Shown: positions 29,889 to 38,740 of the stretch, in pieces
Layout of the letters: each line of letters begins with the position of its first letter
How positions within the stretch are numbered: the first letter of the stretch is position 1
NCBI GenBank assembly: GCA_016787565.1
Contig: JAEUUG010000006.1
Span: 30,635-94,634, forward strand
DNA: 64,000 nucleotides
DNA from: Cyclobacteriaceae bacterium
GTDB taxonomy: Bacteria > Bacteroidota > Bacteroidia > Cytophagales > Cyclobacteriaceae
Reading direction: 5' to 3'
Position numbers and translations under genes: made by a program
Notes under the pieces: generated by a model
The model's database searches: none
The model's input: only the letters and a program-made list of their open reading frames with translations
Told to the model about the DNA's origin: nothing

Positions 29889-30401
29889 TTATATTTTTTT
29901 TGATTTGATTGTAGATGCAATGACGGCTGCACCCGCCAATGTAATCAATAGCAATACACCAGCAACTTCAAACGGTAAAGCAAAGCCAGTCATCAACTGA
30001 ATTCCAATCTGTTCTATTGCGCCATATTTTGATACAGGAGGAATTGGTGATACACTAAAGGACTCTTGTGAAAAGAATGTCATCAGCAGGGCTGCCATGG
30101 AAATACCGGCAAAGATCCCGGCCAACCAATTGCCATGTTTTACAACTAATGGTTTGCCCGATATTTTCGTTGTAAGCATGATTCCAAAAATAATGACAAC
30201 CAGAATTCCGCCTGCATAAATCAAAATTTGTGTTACGGCAACGAACTCAGCAAAGGCAAGTACATAAATGCCGGCAAGCGACAGGAGACAGATCAGCAGT
30301 AAAAGTGCACCATAGAAAACATTTCGTACGAAGATAAGTGCAAGTGCTGACAGTGCTGCCATTACTTCAAAAAAGTAAAACATGAAAGTAGCTATCGTCA
30401 T
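29889..30401 (-). CDS. nuoJ: NADH-quinone oxidoreductase subunit J
   Basis: The 170-residue protein has five transmembrane helices. It carries the conserved glycine-rich TM3 stretch EFVAVTQILIYAGGILVVIIFGIML, where a pi-bulge controls the deactive transition in other complex I enzymes. It ends in a basic tail. Its ATG overlaps the nuoI stop (ATGA). Confidence 0.94.
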   Translation of the reverse strand: MTIATFMFYFFEVMAALSALALIFVRNVFYGALLLLICLLSLAGIYVLAFAEFVAVTQILIYAGGILVVIIFGIMLTTKISGKPLVVKHGNWLAGIFAGISMAALLMTFFSQESFSVSPIPPVSKYGAIEQIGIQLMTGFALPFEVAGVLLLITLAGAAVIASTIKSKKI

Positions 30402-31093
30402 GTATTGTCAGGCGGAGGGCCTGCAGGTTTTATTTTCGGTCTGAAAACCGGCTTTGCACCGACTGGCTTAGCAGGTTCAGTTCCTTCTTTTTTTATTTCA
30501 CCGGTTACAGGTGAAGTAGAAGTTGCTACGGCAGCCTTATTTTTTTGATGCTCCTCCCAGACGCTTTTCTTTTCAGCTATCTCAGCTTCGGTCATTTCAG
30601 CAAACACAAAATTATGTTCGTTGATATCAAAGACACTGAAGTCGTATACTTTCGTCATCGTCAGGCATTCGGTCGGGCAAACGGTAGTGCAGAGTCCACA
30701 AAAGCAACATTTACCCATGTCGATATCAAATTTTGCTGCGTAGATTCGTTTGGGCGTACCATCCGATGTTCTGCCAAATTCTTCCGTTGCTTTGATGGGT
30801 TCGATGGTGATGCAATCCACCGGGCATACTTTTGCACATTTATCACACACAATGCAGTCATCAACTTCATTGTGTAACCGATAACGACCATTATCGGGTA
30901 TGGGCTGCATTTCGTACGGATATTGAATGGTGTTTATGCCATCCGGTTCATCGAAATAACTTTTCTCCATTATGGATACCGGCCTTCGACTGTTCCGGGC
31001 TTTTAGCATGTGCCGAAAAGTGATGCTTAACCCGGCTCGTAAGGAGCGAATGGTGCTGCTGATGCTTTGCCAATATGATTGTTGCTTGGTCAT
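30398..31093 (-). CDS. nuoI: NADH-quinone oxidoreductase subunit I (two 4Fe-4S clusters)
   Basis: The 231-residue protein has an amphipathic N-terminal region and two ferredoxin motifs, CIVCDKCAKVCP and CCFCGLCTTVCP. These hold clusters N6a and N6b, which pass electrons toward quinone. The final roughly 60 residues are a Lys/Pro/Ala-rich extension (from about 170) with no counterpart in the roughly 180-residue E. coli subunit. The gene follows the histidine kinase by 78 bp rather than following nuoH directly, as it does in most genomes. Confidence 0.94.
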   Translation of the reverse strand: MTKQQSYWQSISSTIRSLRAGLSITFRHMLKARNSRRPVSIMEKSYFDEPDGINTIQYPYEMQPIPDNGRYRLHNEVDDCIVCDKCAKVCPVDCITIEPIKATEEFGRTSDGTPKRIYAAKFDIDMGKCCFCGLCTTVCPTECLTMTKVYDFSVFDINEHNFVFAEMTEAEIAEKKSVWEEHQKNKAAVATSTSPVTGEIKKEGTEPAKPVGAKPVFRPKIKPAGPPPDNT

Positions 31094-31171
31094 GCGATAC
31101 CGACTAGCAAAAATAGAATAGAAAAGGGTGAATAAAAGGAATGAAGGGAAGTTTTGCGGAGGAGTAACTAC

Positions 31172-33238
31172 TTAGTTTCCCTTCGGCAGACTAAACCAGA
31201 AGGTACTGCCTTCGCCTTCTTTGCTCTCAACCCATATTTTGCCTCCGTTTTTCTCCACGAACTCCTTGCAGAGAATAAGACCTAATCCGGTGCCTTTTTC
31301 GTTTGCAGTTCCCCGGGTTGTGTAAGGTGCCGTTTTATCAAACAATATTTTTAGTACATCAGGCTTCATACCGATACCGTTATCTTTTACGGATATGATC
31401 CAGTCGAAACCTTTTTCTTTGGCATCAATCTCAACAGTTCCACCATCCATCGTAAACTTGATGGCGTTGGTCATGAGGTTACGGATCACCAGATTCACTG
31501 TATTGGAGTCGGCAAAGCCAATGGCATGCAGAGGCACATTGTTGAGCAAATGGATTTTTTTATCCTGAATAGATCCCAAGAGACTAATATTCTCTTCAAC
31601 TATCTTATGGATATCAATCTTAGCGGCCTGTAGGTTAAGCTTATCCATTTGAAGCAAAGTCCAATCGAGGAGGTTATTGAGCAGCGTGCGTGTATGGTTG
31701 AAACGGAGGCGCAATTCTTTTGTCAGTTCAGCGAAATCATCTGCCTTGATGGCCTCTTTTGACATCAGGTCAAGAATTCCGGCAAGCGCATTGATGGGTG
31801 ATCTAAGATCGTGTGATATAATAGAGAAGAACTTATCTTTCACCTGATTCAGCCGTTCGAGTTCCTCACTTCTTTTTTCCATTTCTTCCTGATGTTGTAG
31901 CAGCAGGGTATTGATTTGGCGTCTCCGTTGTCCACTGCGGTAAACCGTTACCAGCAATATGACACTTAGCGCCATGACCACTACCAGGATATTGCGGGCA
32001 AACTCCTGACGCTTCAATTGATCATCGCGAAGGTCGTTCAGTTTATTCAACTCCGCTATTTGTGAATCCTTGGCCAACGTCTCCGAGCGAAGCGCCTCTG
32101 TTTCAAAACGCAATTGATCGCGGAGCAGCTTTTCCTGCATATCCTGACTAAACAAGGTATCTTCTAGTTGCTTGAATTGCTTGAAATAGTTCAACGATTT
32201 CTTATAATCACCTTTTGATTCCATCAATGTGGATAATTGAAGGTAGCCGCGAATTTCGAGGATGCGGGCATTAAGTTTCTGAGCTACACTCAAACTCTTG
32301 TTGATGGATGCCAGCGCTTCATCTGGTTTTTGCTGGTTCATAAAGACCAAACCTCTTCCAAGTTCAACTTCTGCTATTCCGTATTGATTATTAGTTCTGC
32401 GGTGGAGTTGGTACGTTGAATCATAGAACGCCAGAGCGGTGGCATAGTCTTTTTTATTGCGATAAACTCTGGCGATTTTCGTTAACACCGATGGTTCCAG
32501 TACATATTCCTTATGTTGGCGTGTCATCGTCAAAGCATTTTGAAGAAAGCCCAGTGCTTTATCATATTCTCCATTTCGCAATGCGATATCACCCATTTCA
32601 TCGTAATAATAGGCGGTACCAATAGTGTCTCCTTTTAGATCACTTATTTTTTTGGATAGCGTAAGGTGGCTGATGGCACGCTCGAACTGACTTAGTTCCT
32701 TGAACACCCGGCCAACATTGTGCAAGGCAATGGCCATTCGGAAAGAATCCGGAAGTAAACGCGCCACGCGGAAGGACTGGGTGAAGTAGTAATAGGCTTC
32801 ATCGTACTCGCCCAGATCATAGTAGTCGTTGCCAATATTATTATAGTCGATCGCCAGGTGAGCACTATCCTTCGCGGCCATGCTGTTTTGAAGCGCGAGG
32901 TTGTCGTAGCGCAGTGCTGTGCTGAAGTCTCCACTTGCCGTATAGAAGAGGGCAATATTTTGGTATGCTTCAATTTTGCTAACCATTAGGTCTTTAGTAT
33001 CTGCAAGTTGTAAAGCCTCTTCGGCATACGCTCGACCTTTTTGGTTATCGACATATTGATACTCCCGTGACAACCGAATCAGTGTTGTGATCTTGTCAGA
33101 ATCGGATAGGTTTTGCTTGAGTTTCTTTTCGAGTGTTTCAATTTCATTTTGTCCGTATGAGAAATTGAAACAGAAACTGAGTAGTATAAGGATATAACTG
33201 TATCGCACGCTTAAAAAATTAGTTTCCAAAATCCACAT
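31172..33238 (-). CDS. TPR-domain sensor histidine kinase lying between nuoH and nuoI
   Basis: The protein has 688 residues from the ATG at 33238. In order it has a signal peptide (about 1-30, ending FSYGQ) and seven or so TPR motifs in the predicted periplasm (about 35-400). A coiled coil and one transmembrane helix (NILVVVMALSVILLVTVY) follow. The HisKA domain has the phospho-acceptor in ISHDLRSP (about H476), and the HATPase domain carries NLMTNAIKFT, DNGIGM and GTGLGL. No receiver domain or response regulator is in the window, so it is an orphan. The ATG lies inside the last codons of nuoH (28-nt overlap), which ties its expression to complex I. A longer open frame upstream, wholly inside nuoH, is rejected because it would bury the signal peptide. 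The signal sensed is unknown. Confidence 0.93.
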   Translation of the reverse strand: MWILETNFLSVRYSYILILLSFCFNFSYGQNEIETLEKKLKQNLSDSDKITTLIRLSREYQYVDNQKGRAYAEEALQLADTKDLMVSKIEAYQNIALFYTASGDFSTALRYDNLALQNSMAAKDSAHLAIDYNNIGNDYYDLGEYDEAYYYFTQSFRVARLLPDSFRMAIALHNVGRVFKELSQFERAISHLTLSKKISDLKGDTIGTAYYYDEMGDIALRNGEYDKALGFLQNALTMTRQHKEYVLEPSVLTKIARVYRNKKDYATALAFYDSTYQLHRRTNNQYGIAEVELGRGLVFMNQQKPDEALASINKSLSVAQKLNARILEIRGYLQLSTLMESKGDYKKSLNYFKQFKQLEDTLFSQDMQEKLLRDQLRFETEALRSETLAKDSQIAELNKLNDLRDDQLKRQEFARNILVVVMALSVILLVTVYRSGQRRRQINTLLLQHQEEMEKRSEELERLNQVKDKFFSIISHDLRSPINALAGILDLMSKEAIKADDFAELTKELRLRFNHTRTLLNNLLDWTLLQMDKLNLQAAKIDIHKIVEENISLLGSIQDKKIHLLNNVPLHAIGFADSNTVNLVIRNLMTNAIKFTMDGGTVEIDAKEKGFDWIISVKDNGIGMKPDVLKILFDKTAPYTTRGTANEKGTGLGLILCKEFVEKNGGKIWVESKEGEGSTFWFSLPKGN

Positions 33239-34299
33239 AGTATGATAAGGCCTAAAGCAAATGGTGTTAAGTATTTCCAACTTACATTCATCAGTTGATC
33301 TACCCGTAATCGGGGATAAGTCCATCGTATCCAAATTTGAGTGGCAACGAAAAATAGTGACTTACTCATTAACCAAAAAATTCCCCAAAGGGTCGAAGCT
33401 GTTGTACCGGGTTCCCCGCTTGTCCATGTTGCCAACCTTATCGCTCCTATATTTGGCAACAGCGAATTCCAGCTTCCAAAAAATAATATTACCCCTAATA
33501 TACTTACTAATAACATCATAGCATACTCACCGAGCATAATTATGGCAAACCGGAATCCTGAATACTCAGTATGGAAGCCGGCCACCAGTTCTGATTCAGC
33601 CTCTGGTAAATCAAAGGGCGCCCGGTTGCACTCCGCTAGTGAGGCAATGAAAAAGATAACCCAGGCAAAAAAAAGCAGTGGCATGCGAAAAATATTCCAA
33701 CTAAGAAATCCACCAATGGCCGTTACATCAATGCCTAGCGCTTCAATGCTCAGGAAGTATTGGGTTTCGGGTGAATAGATGCCCTGTTGGTAAGATATTT
33801 TTTGCAAATCCAGAGATTCACAAACCATGCAAACACATAAAATGGAGAGGCCAAGCGGCACTTCGTACGATATGATTTGTGCTGCTGAACGCATGGTGCC
33901 TAGCATGCTGAACTTGTTATTTGAACTCCATCCTGCCATGATGATGCCGATTACGTCCAAGGCAATAATGGCCAATAGAAAGAACACTCCAGTAGCAATA
34001 CCGGCACCCATCCAGGTACTGCTGAGTGGCAACACCGAGAAACCCGTAAAGACAGCAACAAAAATAACGATGGGAGCAACCTTGAAGAGTGGTTTATCCG
34101 CTACCGTTGGAATGATATCTTCTTTTTGAATCAGTTTTAATAAGTCGGCAACGGTTTGTGCGAGACCATAATATCCTACTTCCATCGGGCCAAGCCTGTC
34201 TTGAATGAAGGCTGAAATTTTTCGCTCAGCATAGATGCCCAGAATCGTGTACAGCACCAGAAAGGGTAATATGAATAACAACGTTGTTAACATGAGCAT
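33211..34299 (-). CDS. nuoH: NADH-quinone oxidoreductase subunit H
   Basis: The 362-residue membrane subunit has eight or so helices. Its quinone-site loop includes GIYAERKISAFIQDRLGPMEVGYYG, RSAAQIISYEVPLG and ECNRAPFDLPEAESELVAGFHTEYSG, all diagnostic. It couples quinone reduction to the proton channels. It is the first gene of the cluster here: the next gene upstream is murI, so nuoA-G must be elsewhere in the genome. Its 3' end overlaps the kinase start. Confidence 0.96.
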   Translation of the reverse strand: MLMLTTLLFILPFLVLYTILGIYAERKISAFIQDRLGPMEVGYYGLAQTVADLLKLIQKEDIIPTVADKPLFKVAPIVIFVAVFTGFSVLPLSSTWMGAGIATGVFFLLAIIALDVIGIIMAGWSSNNKFSMLGTMRSAAQIISYEVPLGLSILCVCMVCESLDLQKISYQQGIYSPETQYFLSIEALGIDVTAIGGFLSWNIFRMPLLFFAWVIFFIASLAECNRAPFDLPEAESELVAGFHTEYSGFRFAIIMLGEYAMMLLVSILGVILFFGSWNSLLPNIGAIRLATWTSGEPGTTASTLWGIFWLMSKSLFFVATQIWIRWTYPRLRVDQLMNVSWKYLTPFALGLIILCGFWKLIF

Positions 34300-34369
34300 T
34301 TCTGGAGGCCAAGATGGGAAAATTATCAGGTATAAATTCTATAAAGTACGTAAAAACAATACACTATTT

Positions 34370-35185
34370 TCAGTCATTCCAAAGTGGGTGCTTGTCGAGG
34401 TGCACTGATTCATGAAAGAAGATTTTAGCAGCGGCCTCAAATGATTCTGTATAATCGGAAACAAGGAATTGGTGTGATGGTGTTGTTGAAGTATTGATGA
34501 GATCGGCTTCTGTTAAATACGTTTGAAGCGCCTGGGCGATGACCTCAGAAGAATCCAGAATATTCATCTTGTCTTCGTAAAAAGCGCTAATTTCTTTTTT
34601 AATAAGGGGATAGTGGGTACAGGCAAGAATCAGTGCGTCTATGTTTTGAAGGGACTCATCTGCAAGGTATTGGGCAATAATCTCATGACTAATCTGGTTG
34701 TTGAAAAAGCCCTCTTCAATCATTGGGGCAAGCAACGGGGTGGCCAGTGAACTGATGGTAATACCCTTCTTTGCTTCTTCAATTTTACGGGTGTAAACAC
34801 CGGATTGAACGGTTCGTTTTGTCCCAATCAAACCAACTCGTTTATGCTCAAATTCACCAAGAACAAGATCAACCATAGGGTCGATTACATTGATGATAAA
34901 TGTGTCTTTGTGTACATATTCTTTCAATAATTCATAGGCCGCAGAACTGGCGGAATTGCAGGCGATAACGATAACCTTACACCCTTTTTTTAGTAGCACA
35001 TCGGCAATTTTAATGGAGTAGGCTTGAATGGCGGCTTCGGACTTATCTCCGTACGGAAGATGAGCCGTATCACCAAAATAAATCATGCTTTCGTTGGGCA
35101 GTAATTTTTTGATGGCATGGGCAACCGTCAGGCCTCCAATGCCGCTGTCAAATATGCCGATGGGGGAATTTTTATCTTTCTTCAA
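34370..35185 (-). CDS. murI: glutamate racemase
   Basis: The 271-residue enzyme has PIGIFDSGIGGLTV, YFGDTAHLPYGDKS, the first catalytic cysteine in IACNSASSAA and the second in ALILACTHYPLIK. It makes D-glutamate for the peptidoglycan stem peptide. The only sensible start is a TTG at 35185, since no in-frame ATG precedes the conserved N-terminus. It lies about 70 bp before nuoH on the same strand. Confidence 0.94.
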   Translation of the reverse strand: MKKDKNSPIGIFDSGIGGLTVAHAIKKLLPNESMIYFGDTAHLPYGDKSEAAIQAYSIKIADVLLKKGCKVIVIACNSASSAAYELLKEYVHKDTFIINVIDPMVDLVLGEFEHKRVGLIGTKRTVQSGVYTRKIEEAKKGITISSLATPLLAPMIEEGFFNNQISHEIIAQYLADESLQNIDALILACTHYPLIKKEISAFYEDKMNILDSSEVIAQALQTYLTEADLINTSTTPSHQFLVSDYTESFEAAAKIFFHESVHLDKHPLWND

Positions 35186-35267
35186 AAGGATATTAGATCA
35201 TCCGCGAAGAAAGGGATTTAAACCAAGTTGGAAAAATTTTATACCGAAATATCCCACAAGCTTTTTT

Positions 35268-36005
35268 TCAACTGTTTTCAGACAGCATGGCAATTACAAC
35301 TTCTTTTGCCTCACGATGCTTGCAATAGCTGCACTGGTAGTGCTGAAGCAGTAGGCCGGTTTCCTGTTGCGAGGGTTTTTTTTCAATTTCTTCTACATCA
35401 AGTTTCATCGTTACAAAACCGCATTCGGAGCATTCAATAGCATGCTGATAGGCATTGTATTTTTCAATCTTTTTATAGCCTGTTTTGTCGTCAATCCAGA
35501 TGTCATAATCAATGGAATGCACATCCGTTGGATTCTCGGATAGTTGGGCGGCATCAAGGTGAGTGGCTTCTTCTTCGCCTGATAATTTCCGCATGACATT
35601 TCCATTGGGCGAAATACGGGGTGTGTTGCGCAGTTTTTGTAATCGTTTTTCGACATTTCGTGGATAGTAAATCCGAACCATACTGAAAAAAACAAAGTAT
35701 GCTATTACCGAAAAACTAAGCGTAACAAAGAGCCGGACATAGAACCACATCATCCGGGTCTCAATTACATCAGAGGCAATGGTATTGGTATAAAACAAAG
35801 CCGCCAAGATCAACATCACTACAACATACCAGAAGTATTTGATTTCGTTCAGATTAACGTAGTCGTACTTTTCTTTGTAGTCTTTAATCTGTAAAATCTT
35901 GTATTCATGATACAGGAAAATCAAAACAGCGAGTCCGATACTGACATAACAGCCCAGGATCATGATGCGATCCCACAGGCCAAATGAAGCGACTGCATTT
36001 TCCAT
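35268..36005 (-). CDS. membrane protein with C-terminal zinc-ribbon-like motif, function unknown
   Basis: The protein has 245 residues. There are three hydrophobic helices at about 13-31, 50-70 and 83-105, the last followed by a basic cytoplasmic stretch. The C-terminal soluble domain has two CxxC pairs (CSECGF and CSYCKH) about 35 residues apart, as in a zinc ribbon. I do not recognise a named family. The arrangement suggests a membrane-anchored metal-binding or nucleic-acid/protein-binding head. It is upstream of murI with an 80-bp gap, and divergent from fabI. Confidence 0.7.
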   Translation of the reverse strand: MENAVASFGLWDRIMILGCYVSIGLAVLIFLYHEYKILQIKDYKEKYDYVNLNEIKYFWYVVVMLILAALFYTNTIASDVIETRMMWFYVRLFVTLSFSVIAYFVFFSMVRIYYPRNVEKRLQKLRNTPRISPNGNVMRKLSGEEEATHLDAAQLSENPTDVHSIDYDIWIDDKTGYKKIEKYNAYQHAIECSECGFVTMKLDVEEIEKKPSQQETGLLLQHYQCSYCKHREAKEVVIAMLSENS

Positions 36006-36093
36006 ACTAGATTTGGTTTTGAATTAGGTATATAAATATATCAATTTTCGGGAGGTTTGAAAGGTATTAGCCAGTTAAAAATGTGAGCCATCA

Positions 36094-36124
36094 TTTTCAG
36101 CTTCCCTGACTATTCGTAATATTG
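36094..36124 (+). promoter_or_regulatory. possible Bacteroidota-type promoter for fabI
   Basis: TTTTC at 36094-36098 precedes TAATATTG (36117-36124) by about 18 nt. The box matches TAnnTTTG at all but one position and lies about 30 nt before the fabI ATG. Confidence 0.3.
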
Positions 36125-36155
36125 GGTTGTTATTACCAGACCAAAAAGAAATACT

Positions 36156-36968
36156 ATGGCATACAACTTACTTAAAGGCAAGCGTGGAATTATTTTCGGA
36201 GCACTAGACGAAAACTCTATAGCCTGGAAAACAGCATTGAAGGTTAAAGAGGAGGGAGGAAGTTTCACCCTTACCAATGCACCTATTGCTATGCGGATGG
36301 GCAAAATTAATGAGCTTGCAAAGACTTGCGGTGCAGAGGTGATTCCGGCCGATGCAACTTCAGAGCAGGATTTGTCTAACCTGATTTCCAAATCCATGGA
36401 AGTATTGGGTGGTAAGCTTGACTTTATTTTGCACTCCATTGGCATGAGTCCGAATGTGCGGAAAGACAAAGCCTATGGTGACTTAAACTACGATTGGTTT
36501 TTGAAAACACTGGATATTTCAGGAGTTTCTTTCCATAAAGTTATGCAAACTGCCGAGAAGGCTGATGCCCTGAATGAATGGGGCTCCGTTGTTGCGCTAA
36601 CTTACATTGCTGCGCAACGTACATTCCCCGATTACTCGGATATGGCTCAGGCAAAATCCGTTCTGGAATCCATCGGCAGAAGTTATGGCTATCGGTACGG
36701 GAAGCTTAAAAATGTTCGCGTCAATACCATTTCGCAGTCGCCAACCAAAACAACAGCTGGTGCCGGCATTTCTGGTTTTGATGTATTTTACGATTATGCC
36801 CAGATGATGTCTCCCCTGGGTAACGCCAGTGCAGAGGATTGCGCCAATTACATTGTGCTTATGTTCTCTGACTATTCCAGAATGGTGACCATGCAGAACC
36901 TGATGCACGATGGAGGATTTTCTGCAACCGGCATCACTGAAGATTTAATTGAACGCCTTTCCAAATAA
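36156..36968 (+). CDS. fabI: enoyl-[acyl-carrier-protein] reductase
   Basis: This 270-residue short-chain-dehydrogenase-type enzyme has a FabI-style nucleotide loop (KRGIIFGALDENSIAW) and LDFILHSIG. The catalytic pair is YSDMAQAK (Tyr-x6-Lys), and the substrate loop is ISQSPTKTTAGAGI. It reduces trans-2-enoyl-ACP in the last step of each fatty acid elongation cycle. The Tyr-x6-Lys spacing distinguishes it from FabG-like enzymes (Tyr-x3-Lys). It is followed by a hairpin terminator and then ispE. Confidence 0.96.
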   Translation: MAYNLLKGKRGIIFGALDENSIAWKTALKVKEEGGSFTLTNAPIAMRMGKINELAKTCGAEVIPADATSEQDLSNLISKSMEVLGGKLDFILHSIGMSPNVRKDKAYGDLNYDWFLKTLDISGVSFHKVMQTAEKADALNEWGSVVALTYIAAQRTFPDYSDMAQAKSVLESIGRSYGYRYGKLKNVRVNTISQSPTKTTAGAGISGFDVFYDYAQMMSPLGNASAEDCANYIVLMFSDYSRMVTMQNLMHDGGFSATGITEDLIERLSK

Positions 36969-36985
36969 GATAAGCAACCTTTCCC

Positions 36986-37016
36986 GCTGCCTTGTTTATC
37001 AGCAAGGCAGCTTTTA
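36986..37016 (+). terminator. rho-independent terminator after fabI
   Basis: GCTGCCTTG (36986-36994) pairs with CAAGGCAGC (37003-37011) across an 8-nt loop, followed by TTTT and a second T run. Confidence 0.75.
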
Positions 37017-37028
37017 GGGTTTTTCAGT

Positions 37029-37838
37029 ATGGTAGTTTTTCCTCCATGTAAAATAAACCTCGGTCTTCACATCCTTCAGAAAAGAGCTGATGGGTACCAC
37101 GATCTGGAAACGTGTTTTTACCCGGTTCCCTGGACTGATATTCTTGAGATAATTCCGTCAAGAGAACTCTCATTTACCAGTACCGGTAATGCTATTCCGG
37201 GTTCAGCTCTTGATAATCTTTGCTTAAGAGCCTACGCACTTCTAAAGGCTGATTTTGGTCTCGAGCCCGTTGCCATTCACCTGCATAAGTTAATTCCTAC
37301 CGGTGCGGGACTGGGTGGAGGTTCATCGGACGCAGCGTATACTTTGAGGCTGCTGAACGAAATTTTTCAGCTTAAAATCACCCAAGAAAAAATGGTGGAA
37401 TATGCTGCACAATTGGGAAGTGATTGTGCTTTTTTTATACAAGACAAACCCATGATGGGAAGTGGTCGGGGGGAAATTCTTTCGGCTACTGAAGTTAATC
37501 TCTCGGGTAAATTTTTAGTGCTCGTTAAACCGGATATTCATGTTTCTACCGCAGAAGCATATGCGGGAATCTTTCCGAAAAAGCCAGCATTTTCATTGAC
37601 TGAAATTCTGATTGAAAAGAACCTGTTATCGTGGAAGGAATGCTTAAAAAACGATTTTGAAGACTCTGTTTTTTTCAACTTTCCGATGCTTCGATCAATA
37701 AAAGAAAAGCTTTATAGTCTGGGCGCTTTGTATGCCAGCATGAGTGGATCAGGTTCTTCCGTGTTCGGGATATTTGAGAACGAATGCGATCTAAAACCTG
37801 AATTTAATAACGTTTCGTTCTGGAGTGGTAAGCTTTGA
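37029..37838 (+). CDS. ispE: 4-diphosphocytidyl-2-C-methyl-D-erythritol kinase
   Basis: This 269-residue GHMP kinase has CKINLGLHILQKRADGYHDLET at the N-terminus and the ATP loop PTGAGLGGGSSDAA. The C-terminal SMSGSGSSVFGIF motif is present. It phosphorylates CDP-methylerythritol in the MEP isoprenoid pathway. It starts just after the fabI terminator and ends 2 bp from the convergent eamA-like gene. No other MEP-pathway gene is nearby. Confidence 0.94.
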   Translation: MVVFPPCKINLGLHILQKRADGYHDLETCFYPVPWTDILEIIPSRELSFTSTGNAIPGSALDNLCLRAYALLKADFGLEPVAIHLHKLIPTGAGLGGGSSDAAYTLRLLNEIFQLKITQEKMVEYAAQLGSDCAFFIQDKPMMGSGRGEILSATEVNLSGKFLVLVKPDIHVSTAEAYAGIFPKKPAFSLTEILIEKNLLSWKECLKNDFEDSVFFNFPMLRSIKEKLYSLGALYASMSGSGSSVFGIFENECDLKPEFNNVSFWSGKL

Positions 37839-37840
37839 TG

Positions 37841-38740
37841 TTAGTCGATCAGAACTGTTTTGTCAAATTGCTTTTTCAGTAATGGATAACTGATCACGGC
37901 ACATAAAATCACGAATGTACCAATGTAGAAATTTGAACTCATCTTTTCAGTGTCTTTGAAAATAATGAGCGCCATGATGATACCATATACAGGCTCTAGG
38001 TTTAGCGAGAGCTGAATCAGAAAAACAGATATTTTTTTCATGAGTTCTACCGCCACAGTGTAAGCATAGACTGAGCATACTCCTGCCAATAGGGCAATCC
38101 AAAGCCAATCGAGTTTAGAGGGTGCGAGTTGTAAAACCCCATCGGTTGCCCAGGTAAATTTGTACACCGGAAGGAAAATAGATATGGCAATGAATACGCC
38201 TATCATTTCATAAAAAGTAATCGCCAGCGAACTCACACGCTTTACCATGTTGGCATTGAAAACTGAGAACAAGGCGGAGGTAAAACCTGCGACAATGCCC
38301 ATGATCAATCCGAGTTTATATTCAAAGTTGAAGGAGAAAATAATGTAGAGGCCGCACAACACCGTAAGGCCGAGAAAGAGTTCAAATTTCTTGACGCGCT
38401 TACGGTTCATCCAGGGCTCCAACAATGCGGCCCATAACGAATTCGTGGCAAAGCCCACAAGGCTCACGGATACATTGGCAATCCGTGCAGACCCGAAAAA
38501 TGCTATCCAGTGCAGCGCCACGATGAATCCGATTAAAATAAGTTTTATTAAATCTTGTCGCGAAACCCGGAAGCTACCGTTCAGAAAATATATGACCAAC
38601 CCCATGCCCGAAGCAGCCAGAATTGACCGGAAGAAAACAAGTTCAACAAACGGAATGGAAACTAACTTACCGAGGATTGCTGAAAAGCCCCAGAGAAAAA
38701 CAATAAAATGAAGTTTAAGGTAATCGGATGTCGTGGCCAT
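37841..38740 (-). CDS. EamA/DMT-family transporter
   Basis: The 299-residue protein has ten predicted transmembrane helices arranged as two EamA repeats (first about 8-140, second about 150-290). Such proteins export amino acids, metabolites or drugs. The substrate cannot be read from the sequence. Its ATG overlaps the stop of the LptF/LptG-type gene by one base, so it belongs to the tgt operon. Confidence 0.85.
   Translation of the reverse strand: MATTSDYLKLHFIVFLWGFSAILGKLVSIPFVELVFFRSILAASGMGLVIYFLNGSFRVSRQDLIKLILIGFIVALHWIAFFGSARIANVSVSLVGFATNSLWAALLEPWMNRKRVKKFELFLGLTVLCGLYIIFSFNFEYKLGLIMGIVAGFTSALFSVFNANMVKRVSSLAITFYEMIGVFIAISIFLPVYKFTWATDGVLQLAPSKLDWLWIALLAGVCSVYAYTVAVELMKKISVFLIQLSLNLEPVYGIIMALIIFKDTEKMSSNFYIGTFVILCAVISYPLLKKQFDKTVLID

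Noticed and set aside
33238..33334. Longer version of the histidine kinase starting inside nuoH
   Set aside because: It would place about 32 residues before the signal peptide and overlap nuoH by 124 nt; the ATG at 33238 fits better.
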